Below are positions 14,084 to 21,883 of a DNA stretch of 33,271 nucleotides, piece after piece. The notes under the pieces were generated by a model that worked only from the letters and a program-made list of their open reading frames with translations, searched no databases and had not been told where the DNA came from. Numbering within the stretch: position 1 is the first letter of the stretch; every line of letters starts with the position of its first letter. Both the position numbers and the translations under genes were made by a program. Source of the DNA: Burkholderiales bacterium (GTDB taxonomy: Bacteria; Pseudomonadota; Gammaproteobacteria; Burkholderiales; Burkholderiaceae_F); contig OMSW01000007.1 of assembly GCA_900290295.1 (NCBI GenBank), forward strand, positions 1-33,271. The letters are read 5' to 3'.

Positions 14084-14110
14084 GCGCAACAGGCGCACGG
14101 GGAGTCGATC

Positions 14111-14548
14111 ATGGCGATGAATGTTGGCCAGGAGAGCTCGGACGAGGACGAAGTCGTCTCGACGATTAACACGACGCCGCTGGTCGATGTGATGCTGGTC
14201 TTGCTGATCATTTTCCTGATCACGATCCCGGTGGTTTTGCACGACATCGCGGTGAATCTACCCAAGGAGCGCAATCAGCCTCGCAAGACCAAGCCGGAAA
14301 ACATCACGATCTCGGTGAACAAGGAGGGTGATGTCTTCTGGGGCCAGGAGCTCATTACGGACAACGAGAAGCTGGTCGCGCGCCTGAAGAAGGAGGCGGT
14401 CAAGGATCCGCAGCCGGAGGTACACATCCGCGGCGATCTGGGCGCTCGCTATGAGTCGATCGGCCGTGTCGTCTTTGATTGCCAGCGCGCCAGCATCGTC
14501 AAGGTCGGATTCATCCTGGAGCCGCCGGCCAATAATGCCGGCGGCTAA
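14111..14548 (+). CDS. exbD: Biopolymer transport protein ExbD (first copy)
   Basis: A 145-aa ExbD/TolR-family protein with one N-terminal membrane helix carrying the proton-relay Asp26 in TTPLVDVMLVLLIIF, then a small periplasmic domain. GGGGAG lies upstream of ATG 14111. It sits 27 bp after exbB and 37 bp before a second exbD. The periplasmic domain is noticeably basic (KERNQPRKTKPEN), unlike that of the second copy, which suggests the two are not interchangeable. Confidence 0.92.
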   Translation: MAMNVGQESSDEDEVVSTINTTPLVDVMLVLLIIFLITIPVVLHDIAVNLPKERNQPRKTKPENITISVNKEGDVFWGQELITDNEKLVARLKKEAVKDPQPEVHIRGDLGARYESIGRVVFDCQRASIVKVGFILEPPANNAGG

Positions 14549-14585
14549 GGGCCGCAGATAGCGTACGGAACGGAAGGAAGCATTC

Positions 14586-15014
14586 ATGGCAATGCAAGTC
14601 GGTACTGGGGGCAATCCCAACGATCCGGACGTGATGGTCGATATCAACACCACGCCGCTGATCGATGTGATGCTGGTGCTGCTCATCATGCTGATCATCA
14701 CGATCCCGATCCAGCTGCACTCGGTCAATCTGAACATGCCGGTTGGCCACCCCCCGCCGCCGCCAGCGCCGCCGGTGGTGGTGTCGATCGACGTTGACTT
14801 TGACGGCACGGTCTACTGGGATGGGGAGTTGGTTCCCAACCGCGCGAGCCTGGAGGAGCACCTGCGCTCGGTGGCCGAGCAGCCCGACCAGCCCGAGGTT
14901 CACCTGCGCCCGAACAAGCTGGCGACCTACAAGTACGTGGCCGAGGTCATGGCATCGGCGCAGCGCATCGGCGTCCAGAAAATTGGCCTGGTGGGCAACG
15001 AACAGTTCCTATAG
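14586..15014 (+). CDS. exbD2: Biopolymer transport protein ExbD (second copy)
   Basis: A 142-aa ExbD paralogue with the proton-relay Asp27 in TTPLIDVMLVLLIML and a Pro-rich stretch (GHPPPPPAPPVV) just after the membrane helix. GGAAGG precedes the ATG. Paired exbD genes after exbB occur in Xanthomonas and other proteobacteria, where one copy can be needed for only part of TonB function. The two copies may form heterodimers, which is inference. The stop codon touches the next reading frame; the TPR protein starts just downstream. Confidence 0.92.
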   Translation: MAMQVGTGGNPNDPDVMVDINTTPLIDVMLVLLIMLIITIPIQLHSVNLNMPVGHPPPPPAPPVVVSIDVDFDGTVYWDGELVPNRASLEEHLRSVAEQPDQPEVHLRPNKLATYKYVAEVMASAQRIGVQKIGLVGNEQFL

Positions 15015-15028
15015 TGGAAAGGTCTGTT

Positions 15029-16297
15029 ATGCGCTTTCGTGTGCAATCGGTGCGCGCCGCCGGGCCGCTGGTGCTCTTGCTCGTGCTCAGCCTGGGACTG
15101 GGAATGCAGGAGGTCCGCGCCGACGATGCCCCGGCCACGGGCGCTGCGCCCAAGGAGACGGTACGCGAGGAAGTGGGCAAGCCGCTGCAGGCCGCCCAGG
15201 ACCTGATGAAGGAGAAAAAATTCAAAGAGGCGCTGGCTAAGATCCACGAGGCCGAGGCAGTTCCCAACCGTACCGCCTACGAGAATTACATCATCGACCG
15301 CATGCGCGGCTCGGCGGCGGCCAACGATGGTGACGATCAACTGGCGGCGACCTCCTTTGAAGCGGTGGTTGCCAGCGGGCGCGTGCCCGCGGCCGAGCAG
15401 CTGCGGATCATCCAGGCCATCGCCGGAACGTACTTCAAGCTCAAAAACTACGCCAAGTCGGCAAGCTGGGCGGCCCGTTACATCAAGGATGGTGGCACGG
15501 ACCCCACCGTTCAGGACCTGCTGATTAATTCGTACTACCTGAACAATGAGTTCAGCGCGGCGGCCACGGAGCTCAAGGCGCTCATCGAGGCCGACGAGAA
15601 GGCTGGGCGCACGACCAGCGAAGTACACCTGCAGCTGTTGCTGACCTGCTATCAGAAGCTGGGCAATGCGGCGGGCTCGAGCGCAATGCTCGAAAAGCTC
15701 CTGGTCTCGTATCCGAAGAAGGAGTACTGGGAGCTGGCCATCAGCCACCTGGTGCACCGAAATGGCTTCCCGGAGCGCCTGGAACTCGATTTGCTGCGCC
15801 TGCAGCTGGCGCTGGGGGAACTGAAGCGCGAATCCGATTTCATGGAAATGGGACAGTTGGCGCTGGAGGCCGGGTTTCCGGCCGAGGCCAAGAAGGTGGT
15901 CGACCAGGGGTACGCGGCCGGCATCCTTGGCAAGGGTGCGGAGGCCGAGCGCCACAAGCGGCTGCAGATCAAGGTCAACCACGATGCGGCGGAGGACCTC
16001 AAGGCGCTGGGGCAGGCCGACGTGGAAGCAGAAAAGGCCAAGAGCGGCGATGGCTTGGTCAACGAAGGCTACAACTACGTGCTAAACGGCAAGTTCGATC
16101 GCGGCCTGTCATTGATGGAGCAGGGCCTGCGCAAGGGCGGACTCAAGCATCCGGAGGATGCCAAGCTGCTTCTGGGGATCGCCTACTACCTGGCCGGGGA
16201 AAAGGCCAAGGCCGTCCAGATGCTGCGCACCGTGCAGGGCAACGACGGCACCGCCGACCTGGCACACCTCTGGGCCGTATACGCCGGCAGAACGTAG
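15029..16297 (+). CDS. Exported TPR-repeat protein of the TonB operon
   Basis: A 422-aa protein starting at ATG 15029, with GGAAAGG six bases upstream (GTG 15014 would overlap the exbD2 stop). An N-terminal signal peptide (VLLLVLSLGLGMQ, probable cleavage at VRA-DD) directs it to the periplasm. The rest is alpha-helical, with TPR-like helix pairs such as the segments around LMKEKKFKEALAKI, TYFKLKNYAKSASW and GYNYVLNGKFDRGLSLM. It closes the tonB-exbBDD operon. TPR proteins in this position are common but lack a firm function; a scaffold for the TonB machinery is plausible. No enzymatic motif is seen. Confidence 0.82.
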   Translation: MRFRVQSVRAAGPLVLLLVLSLGLGMQEVRADDAPATGAAPKETVREEVGKPLQAAQDLMKEKKFKEALAKIHEAEAVPNRTAYENYIIDRMRGSAAANDGDDQLAATSFEAVVASGRVPAAEQLRIIQAIAGTYFKLKNYAKSASWAARYIKDGGTDPTVQDLLINSYYLNNEFSAAATELKALIEADEKAGRTTSEVHLQLLLTCYQKLGNAAGSSAMLEKLLVSYPKKEYWELAISHLVHRNGFPERLELDLLRLQLALGELKRESDFMEMGQLALEAGFPAEAKKVVDQGYAAGILGKGAEAERHKRLQIKVNHDAAEDLKALGQADVEAEKAKSGDGLVNEGYNYVLNGKFDRGLSLMEQGLRKGGLKHPEDAKLLLGIAYYLAGEKAKAVQMLRTVQGNDGTADLAHLWAVYAGRT

Positions 16298-16315
16298 GCG
16301 GCCGGAAAAACCGCC
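16297..16315. terminator. Hairpin between convergent genes
   Basis: GGCGG and CCGCC (16297-16301 and 16111-equivalent right arm 16311-16315) flank a nine-base loop in the 29-bp space between the TPR stop and the DUF3443 stop. The A-run inside the loop and lack of a T-tract make it a weak bidirectional terminator candidate. Confidence 0.25.
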
Positions 16316-16326
16316 GTCCCCCCGCA

Positions 16327-17835
16327 TCAGAAGGCCCAGAAGGGCCCGAAGTAGGTATTAGGGGAAACGGTCAGTTGCGTCGTTTCCAGCGCGACGTATA
16401 TGGGCCTGCCAAAGAAGAACGGAAGACCCCAATCGATACCCGTGGTGGAGGTGTTTGCCGGCTGGGAGCCACTGACGGTTGTGTCACAAGTCCCGCCGCT
16501 CGGGCCGCCCAGATTGTTGAACGCCGTATTGGCGCCACCATTTGCCGGGAACAGAACGGTGTCGGCATTGGCAATGCTGAACGCAATCGTGGTTTGCGGT
16601 GTCCCCGGAATGGTGGTGGTGTTTGCACTGCTGATGCCCGCCGTAAGGTTCACGGTTCCCGACGGAGTGAACCAGCCGATGTTCGGAGTCGGATTTGGAT
16701 CGAAGGGAATATTCACCGAGCTTGTTGGAATGAAAAAGCCATTCGAACCGCTGTCGATGAAGCTGTTGGAACATATCGTGGCCGTAGCGGTGTACCCGTC
16801 GTTCGCACTCGTAATGGCGCTGTAGAAGTCGCCGTAGCCGTCGGCAAAGTAGATCTGTGTGGGTGAAGTGGAAATATCCGTGGTACCAGCGCTCACATCG
16901 AGGAAGACCAGCGTTCCGTAGACGTTCTGCTCGCCGGACGCAACGGTCACGGCGGGTAAATTCATAACTTCCCCGGTATTGTCCGCCGCAAACGAGGCCA
17001 CCGGATTGGACACCTGCTGGGTGACAGCAGCATCGTAGGAAGCGCAGCCGGAATTCGCAGTGCACTCGTAGTACAAGGGGGAAAGCAAATCGGCCTCAAT
17101 GCAGGCGGTCGTCGTGGAACAATCGTTGACGAACAGTCCGACCCCCAGAATACCGTTGGCACCGAAGGAAGCAACGTCGTTCAGGGCGTTCCCGGTGCCG
17201 GAACAGGCGCCCGGCGTTGTATAGGCGCTCGCATCACCGATGACCTGCACGTTGACGTTGTTCGCCGTTTCCCCGGTAAAAAAACCACTGGCATTCGGCG
17301 GTCCCCCGATCGAAACGTTCGCTGTTCGCACCGATCCCCAGGTATAGCCGTCGGCGAATTGCCCGCATTCGATGAGCGGTTCACCGGCGTTTGTCACTGG
17401 CGGCAGCGACATGTTGGAATTCAGGGTCGAGGACATGATGCGCAGTCCGGAGGATCCGGTATCGACCATGATGTGATCGATTGTCTGGCAGGTGCTGGTT
17501 CCCGGAATGCAGACGGTCACGCTGGTGAAGGCGATATTGACCGACCCAATGGTGGACGCGGTCCCGGTCGAAGTGTTGTAGGCGCAGGGGCCCTTATCGA
17601 CGACGATCGATGCCTCGTTGCTGGCCAATCCCGTCGTATTCAGTTGGGGAAGACGGGCTTCGCAGGCCGCTACGGCCGCGCCGGGATCGCTGCTGCCACC
17701 GATGCTGCCGGAACCGGACCCGGACCCACCGCTGCCGCCACAAGAGACGACCAGCGCGCTTAGCGTAAGCGCCGCAAGAACCGCGATCAAGCCTCCACGC
17801 AGCATCATGGAAGATTCCGATTTACTTGATGTCAT
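16327..17835 (-). CDS. DUF3443 lipoprotein with two aspartic-protease-like motifs
   Basis: A 502-aa secreted lipoprotein. The start is ATG 17835, with GGAG nine bases upstream and a 14-bp overlap with the preceding gene; ATG 17862 and 17808 are alternatives. The signal peptide ends in a lipobox (LVVSC), and a Gly/Ser linker follows the lipidated Cys. The body carries MVDTGSSGLRIM with Asp125 and FIDSGSNGFFIP with Asp361, plus NGILGVGLF between them. That is the layout of a two-lobed pepsin-like fold, although the family is annotated only as DUF3443. Many Cys residues suggest disulfides, fitting an exported protein. It pairs with DUF2844 upstream. Function is unknown; peptidase activity is inferred from motifs. 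Confidence 0.85.
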   Translation of the reverse strand: MTSSKSESSMMLRGGLIAVLAALTLSALVVSCGGSGGSGSGSGSIGGSSDPGAAVAACEARLPQLNTTGLASNEASIVVDKGPCAYNTSTGTASTIGSVNIAFTSVTVCIPGTSTCQTIDHIMVDTGSSGLRIMSSTLNSNMSLPPVTNAGEPLIECGQFADGYTWGSVRTANVSIGGPPNASGFFTGETANNVNVQVIGDASAYTTPGACSGTGNALNDVASFGANGILGVGLFVNDCSTTTACIEADLLSPLYYECTANSGCASYDAAVTQQVSNPVASFAADNTGEVMNLPAVTVASGEQNVYGTLVFLDVSAGTTDISTSPTQIYFADGYGDFYSAITSANDGYTATATICSNSFIDSGSNGFFIPTSSVNIPFDPNPTPNIGWFTPSGTVNLTAGISSANTTTIPGTPQTTIAFSIANADTVLFPANGGANTAFNNLGGPSGGTCDTTVSGSQPANTSTTGIDWGLPFFFGRPIYVALETTQLTVSPNTYFGPFWAF

Positions 17836-18373
17836 CAACGCTGACTCCGGTCGGTAGGGCATCGGTCAGATAAGCACGGCCATGGAACGAGCGCATATGG
17901 CCACTGGATTCGACAAACAGCTTGCCCTCGCGCACAACCAGGTGCCCGCGTCCGCCCTCCTGGCGATTCGGTGAGCTGGTAAAGGTGTCGAAGTGCGCGC
18001 CCAGGAGCTGGCGCAGGTTCGGCAGGGAGCGGCCGCCCCAGGACACGCCGAAGACCACGCCGGCAGGGGAAATGTATTCGTGCACGATCGCGCCGCCGGG
18101 CGACTGCAGATCATGGACCGTGAACTTGGAAAGAGTCCTGACCTGCGCGGCCGCGCGCACCTGCTGACGGTCGACCTCCACGGTCTTGACATCCTCGCCC
18201 AGCGTGGCGCGGGCCGGGACCGCGGTCAGCGCCGCCATCGCGCCCAGCGCCAGAGTTGCCGCGAACAAAGCGTGGTCGGATACCAGTGGCGAGCGCGGCC
18301 TGTGCGAGGACGTGCGGCGAAGAAGCACCGGGCGCCAGGCCGGCAACGTGGAGAGCAGGCGAGAAATATTCAA
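17822..18373 (-). CDS. DUF2844 exported protein
   Basis: A 183-aa protein. Start TTG 18373 follows GGAAAGG with seven bases of spacing on the minus strand. A long N-terminal region leads to a signal-like helix (LFAATLALGAMAALTA) with probable cleavage at ARA-TL. The mature part has the family features TVHDLQSPGGAIVHEYISP, VVFGVSWGG and PNLRQLLG. The stop overlaps the DUF3443 start, so the two are translationally linked and probably act together in the envelope. No catalytic motif is recognised. Confidence 0.85.
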   Translation of the reverse strand: MNISRLLSTLPAWRPVLLRRTSSHRPRSPLVSDHALFAATLALGAMAALTAVPARATLGEDVKTVEVDRQQVRAAAQVRTLSKFTVHDLQSPGGAIVHEYISPAGVVFGVSWGGRSLPNLRQLLGAHFDTFTSSPNRQEGGRGHLVVREGKLFVESSGHMRSFHGRAYLTDALPTGVSVDDIK

Positions 18374-18782
18374 CGCGCAACCTTTCCGGAATCGTTCACG
18401 AGCGCCGCATCATGCCGGAAAAAACCGCAGGCGTGACGGGGGAACTGTGGGGCTCAGGACGCCGATACTAAGGGCTACGCGCGGCAAACGCAGGCGATCG
18501 CGTGGTATTTATTGGAAAATATTTGCAAGATCGTGTAACCGGATTAGCGTCTCCTGGCGTCATCCGGCACAGCAAGCGCGAGATCAGTGGCGAATTCGTC
18601 GAATGCGCGGTGTCCAACTGCGGATTTGCGCCTCGCTCCGGGGGCCAACGCGCAACGGGCGCCGCGGGCCGGTGCGCTCGCGGCGGGCAAGACTACAATC
18701 GTGCTTCACGAGAAAAATCGGGTAGTCCGGCCCGGCCGCGCGAAGCGCGGGAGCGCGTCCGGCAGCCCGCCAGGGAGGCAGC
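18374..18782. other. Divergent intergenic region DUF2844 / gabT
   Basis: A 409-bp gap with no supported gene. An AT-rich patch near 18502-18535 stands out against the GC-rich background and is a likely promoter zone for one or both divergent genes. TACAAT at 18694-18699 resembles a -10 box for gabT, but no good -35 lies 17 bp before it. Confidence 0.4.
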
Positions 18783-20096
18783 ATGAAACGCGAATCCCCC
18801 GTCACCGGAGCCCAAAGCAGCAATGCGGCCTTGATGGCGCGCCGCCGGGCGGCGATGCCCCGTGGTTCGGGACAGGTGCACGAGATATTCGTCGATCGTG
18901 CACTCAATGCGGAGGTCTGGGACGTAGAAGGTCGGCGTTACATCGACTTTGCCGGCGGGATCGCCGTGCTCAACACCGGCCACCGCCACCCGCAGATCGT
19001 AGCAGCGGTCAAGGCGCAGCTCGATCGCGTGACGCACACCTGTTTCCAGGTGCTGGCGTACGAGCCCCTGGTGGAATTGGCCGAGCGCCTCAACGCCCTG
19101 GCGCCCGGACCGGCGCCGAAGAAATCGTACTTTCTTTCGACCGGCGCCGAGGCCGTGGAAAATGCGATCAAGATCGCGCGTGCACACACCAAGCGCTCGG
19201 GCGTGATCGCGTTCGGGGGCGCCTTCCACGGGCGCACCATGATGACCTTGTCGCTTACCGGCAAGGTCGCGCCCTACAAGACGGGATTCGGACCCTTTCC
19301 GGCCGAGGTCTTCCACGCGCGCTTTCCCAATGCTTTGTTCGGCGTCAGCATTGCCGATGCGCTGGCCTCGATCGAGCAACTGTTCAAGAACGATATTGAG
19401 CCCGAACGCGTTGCCGCCATCATCGTCGAGCCGGTGCAGGGGGAGGGAGGCTTTTACATCGCCCCGTTCGAGTTCCTGCACGCCTTGCGCGCCCTGTGCG
19501 ATCGCCACGGCATCGTGCTCATCGCCGACGAGATCCAGAGCGGTGCGGGACGCACCGGGACGTGGTTCGCGATCGAGCATTCCGGAGTGGTTCCGGACCT
19601 CATCACCATGGCCAAGTCCATGGCCGGTGGCTTCCCGATTTCCGCCGTGATCGGCCGCGCCGACATCATGGATGCCCCGAACCCCGGTGGCCTGGGCGGC
19701 ACCTTTGGGGGCAATCCGCTGTCGGCCGTCGCGGCGCTGGAAGTCCTCAAGGTCTTCGAGAAGGAAAAGCTGTTGCCACGCGCCCGCGCGGTCGGCGCGC
19801 GGTTGCGCGCGGGCCTGGAGGCGATCGCGCGCAAGCACGACTCGGTCGGCGACGTGCGCGGGCTCGGCGCCATGGTGGCGATGGAATTGTTCGAGAACGG
19901 CAGGCTCGATGCACCGGATGCGGAACTCGCAAAGCGCCTGGTTGGCGAAGCTGCGCGCCGCGGCCTGATCCTGCTCCCCTGCGGTCCGTACAACAACATC
20001 ATCCGCGTGCTCGTTCCGTTGACGGCATCGGACGAAATCCTCGATGAGGGAATGCGTATTCTCGGGGACTCGTTCGACGCGGTCGCGAAGGCGTAA
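18783..20096 (+). CDS. gabT: 4-aminobutyrate aminotransferase
   Basis: A 437-aa class-III PLP-dependent aminotransferase that moves the GABA amino group to 2-oxoglutarate, giving succinate semialdehyde and glutamate. GGGAGG precedes ATG 18783. Family marks include STGAEAVENAIKIAR, the FHGRTMMTLSLTGK segment, EPVQGEGGF, IADEIQSGAGRTG and the PLP-binding Lys278 in TMAKSMAGGFP. Its product is the substrate of the gabD enzyme on the other strand about 6.7 kb away. Related substrates (5-aminovalerate) are possible for this subgroup. Confidence 0.92.
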   Translation: MKRESPVTGAQSSNAALMARRRAAMPRGSGQVHEIFVDRALNAEVWDVEGRRYIDFAGGIAVLNTGHRHPQIVAAVKAQLDRVTHTCFQVLAYEPLVELAERLNALAPGPAPKKSYFLSTGAEAVENAIKIARAHTKRSGVIAFGGAFHGRTMMTLSLTGKVAPYKTGFGPFPAEVFHARFPNALFGVSIADALASIEQLFKNDIEPERVAAIIVEPVQGEGGFYIAPFEFLHALRALCDRHGIVLIADEIQSGAGRTGTWFAIEHSGVVPDLITMAKSMAGGFPISAVIGRADIMDAPNPGGLGGTFGGNPLSAVAALEVLKVFEKEKLLPRARAVGARLRAGLEAIARKHDSVGDVRGLGAMVAMELFENGRLDAPDAELAKRLVGEAARRGLILLPCGPYNNIIRVLVPLTASDEILDEGMRILGDSFDAVAKA

Positions 20097-20300
20097 ACGC
20101 CGGGTCGGCCTCGGGGCGTGATCGGATCGGCGCAAGGCCGACGGCGTGGGCTGGCGCGATTTTCGGCTCCGGGGTGCTGTGCGGATGTAATGTTTGCGCC
20201 CGATCCGCGACTAATGCTCCACAAGACGTGTTCGAGACCGTGACGGCAGGGCGATCATCGGCCGTCAAACGATCAACGGGACGTCACTTCGGAGATGGTG

Positions 20301-20816
20301 ATGATCATGGGAAGACGGCATTGGTTTGTGGCAGGCTCGAGTGTTCTTGCCGCATTGGGTCTGGGCCGCCTTGTGCGTGGACAGACGCTGTCCCGGCCGG
20401 CGTCCACGACGAGCCACTTTGAGGTGGAGCACACCGACGAGCAATGGCGCGCGCTGCTGACGCAGCAGCAGTACGCGATATTGCGCCAGGAAGGAACCGA
20501 GCGGGCCTTTACGAGTCCGCTCAATCACGAGAAGCGCCGCGGCACTTTCTCCTGTGCCGGCTGCGCGCTGGCGCTGTTTTCGTCGACCACGAAATTCGAC
20601 AGCGGCACGGGTTGGCCGAGTTTCTGGCAGCCGCTCGAGAACGCGGTAGCAACCACCGAGGACAGCACGCTGGGGATGGTACGCACGGAGGTGCACTGCC
20701 GGCGCTGCGGCGGGCACCTGGGGCACGTCTTCGATGACGGTCCGCCGCCCACGGGCTTGCGGTATTGCATGAACGGTCTAGCGCTGACATTCCAACCCGC
20801 GGGAGGGCAATCATGA
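20301..20816 (+). CDS. msrB: Exported peptide-methionine (R)-S-oxide reductase
   Basis: A 171-aa MsrB that reduces the R epimer of methionine sulfoxide in proteins. A twin-arginine-like N-terminus (GRRHWFVAGSSVLAALGLG) suggests export, possibly by Tat. Zinc Cys pairs are CAGC and CRRC. GTGWPSFW and the catalytic Cys156 in RYCMNG are intact. Of several adjacent starts (ATG 20295, 20301, 20307), 20301 has the best spacing from GGAG at 20291. The stop overlaps the msrA ATG (ATGA), so the two enzymes are made together. Confidence 0.92.
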   Translation: MIMGRRHWFVAGSSVLAALGLGRLVRGQTLSRPASTTSHFEVEHTDEQWRALLTQQQYAILRQEGTERAFTSPLNHEKRRGTFSCAGCALALFSSTTKFDSGTGWPSFWQPLENAVATTEDSTLGMVRTEVHCRRCGGHLGHVFDDGPPPTGLRYCMNGLALTFQPAGGQS

Positions 20817-21586
20817 ACGCTTCTTTGTTTGGTGCAAGGAACGTGCGCGTCGGGCCAGCCGCTGGCGCGCGGCCCTATGCAGTCACGCTACTGGCCACGG
20901 TGCTGGCCGCACTGACACCGGTCGTGGCCTCGTGCGCCGAGTCGGCGACCCCGATACCGGCACCGGTGGTCGACGAAGCCGTTGCGCCGACACACGCGTC
21001 AGAGACGGCGGTGCTGGCCGGTGGATGCTTCTGGGGCGTGCAAAAGGTATTCCAGCATGTCAAGGGCGTGCAGCGCGCGGTATCGGGGTACGCGGGCGGA
21101 GCACAATCGACCGCCGAATACGAGACCGTCAGTACGGGCCGAACCGGCCACGCCGAGTCCGTGCAGATCACCTTCGATCCGAGCGTCGTGAGCTACGGCA
21201 CCATATTGCGCATCTTTTTTTCGGTGGCGCATGATCCGACGCAGATCGATCGCCAGGGTCCGGACTTCGGTACGCAATACCGCTCCGAGATCTTTACGCT
21301 CAACGACGAGCAAAAGCGTATTGCCGAGGGCTATGTCCGTCAGCTCGACCAGGCGGGCGTTTTCGGGCGCAAGATCGCCACGCGCATCGATCCGCTGCAA
21401 GGTTTTTATTCTGCCGAGGCATACCACCAGGACTTTGCGACGCTGCACCCGGACAACAGCTATATCGCGCACTATGACCTGCCCAAGGTGCGCAGCCTGG
21501 AGCAACTGTACCCGGAGCATTACCGAACCGACCCCGTACTGGTATCGGCAGCAGGCGCAGGGACGAACGCTAGCACTATGCGCTGA
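20813..21586 (+). CDS. msrA: Exported peptide-methionine (S)-S-oxide reductase
   Basis: A 257-aa MsrA that reduces the S epimer of methionine sulfoxide. ATG 20813 overlaps the msrB TGA and follows GGGAGGG. The N-terminus is hydrophobic and ends in VVASC, a possible lipobox, so it is exported and perhaps lipid-anchored. The catalytic motif GGCFWG carries Cys72. GYAGG, GHAESVQITFDP and FFSVAHDPTQ are family regions, and YHQDF with Y-I-H-Y near the C-terminus is also present. With msrB this forms an envelope protein-repair pair. Confidence 0.92.
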   Translation: MNASLFGARNVRVGPAAGARPYAVTLLATVLAALTPVVASCAESATPIPAPVVDEAVAPTHASETAVLAGGCFWGVQKVFQHVKGVQRAVSGYAGGAQSTAEYETVSTGRTGHAESVQITFDPSVVSYGTILRIFFSVAHDPTQIDRQGPDFGTQYRSEIFTLNDEQKRIAEGYVRQLDQAGVFGRKIATRIDPLQGFYSAEAYHQDFATLHPDNSYIAHYDLPKVRSLEQLYPEHYRTDPVLVSAAGAGTNASTMR

Positions 21587-21657
21587 TTATTGCCGCGCAT
21601 GTTGTCGGCCGCGGTGCGGAAATGCGTGATATGCATCAAAGTTGGTGATCCCGATCA

Positions 21658-21687
21658 TTGACGTGTGCAATCGAGCGTGCATAAAAT
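21658..21687 (+). promoter_or_regulatory. Strong promoter in front of a structured RNA
   Basis: TTGACG (21658-21663) and TAAAAT (21682-21687) are 18 bp apart. Read one base earlier as ATAAAA, the box has 17-bp spacing and a TG extended -10. It is among the best matches to a sigma-70 promoter in the window. The start of transcription would be near 21694. Confidence 0.6.
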
Positions 21688-21693
21688 GATTTC

Positions 21694-21820
21694 GAAGCCG
21701 GTACCTACCGGTTGATGACTGGCGTTTCTTCCGATGCGCCAGAGACCCGAGTGAGCAGGCGCCAAACAGATCTGTGCTCGCCGGAGGCTCGGAAAGGCCC
21801 CGCAAGCGGGGCCTTTTCAA
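21694..21820 (+). ncRNA. Candidate small RNA or attenuating leader
   Basis: About 127 nt bounded by a good promoter and an intrinsic terminator, with no ORF. Visible stems are CCGGT/ACCGG (21698-21711, 4-nt loop), CTGGCG/CGCCAG (21719-21742, 12-nt loop) and a two-part stem with CCGAG pairing CTCGG (21747-21751 with 21788-21792) outside GAGCA pairing TGCTC (21753-21757 with 21775-21779). The terminator hairpin follows directly. I do not recognise a known riboswitch or sRNA family. The esterase-like gene begins 63 bp after the terminator, so this may be a leader controlling it or an independent sRNA. Confidence 0.5.
21793..21820 (+). terminator. Intrinsic terminator
   Basis: AAAGGCCCCGC (21793-21803), loop AA, GCGGGGCCTTT (21806-21816), then T. 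It is a perfect 11-bp GC-rich stem ending in a short U-tract, the clearest terminator in the window. Confidence 0.85.
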
Positions 21821-21883
21821 TTCCTTGCGCCGGCTCGCGATGAGAGCGCAAGCGCTGCAAGCCCTTTCGAGTTCGCCAAACTC

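Noticed and set aside
18693-20135. A 480-codon minus-strand open frame over gabT
   Set aside because: gabT on the plus strand has all class-III aminotransferase motifs; the antisense frame has none.
21694-21792. Glycine, fluoride, TPP or c-di-GMP riboswitch
   Set aside because: The conserved sequence cores of these families that I could recall are not present; only stems and a terminator are.
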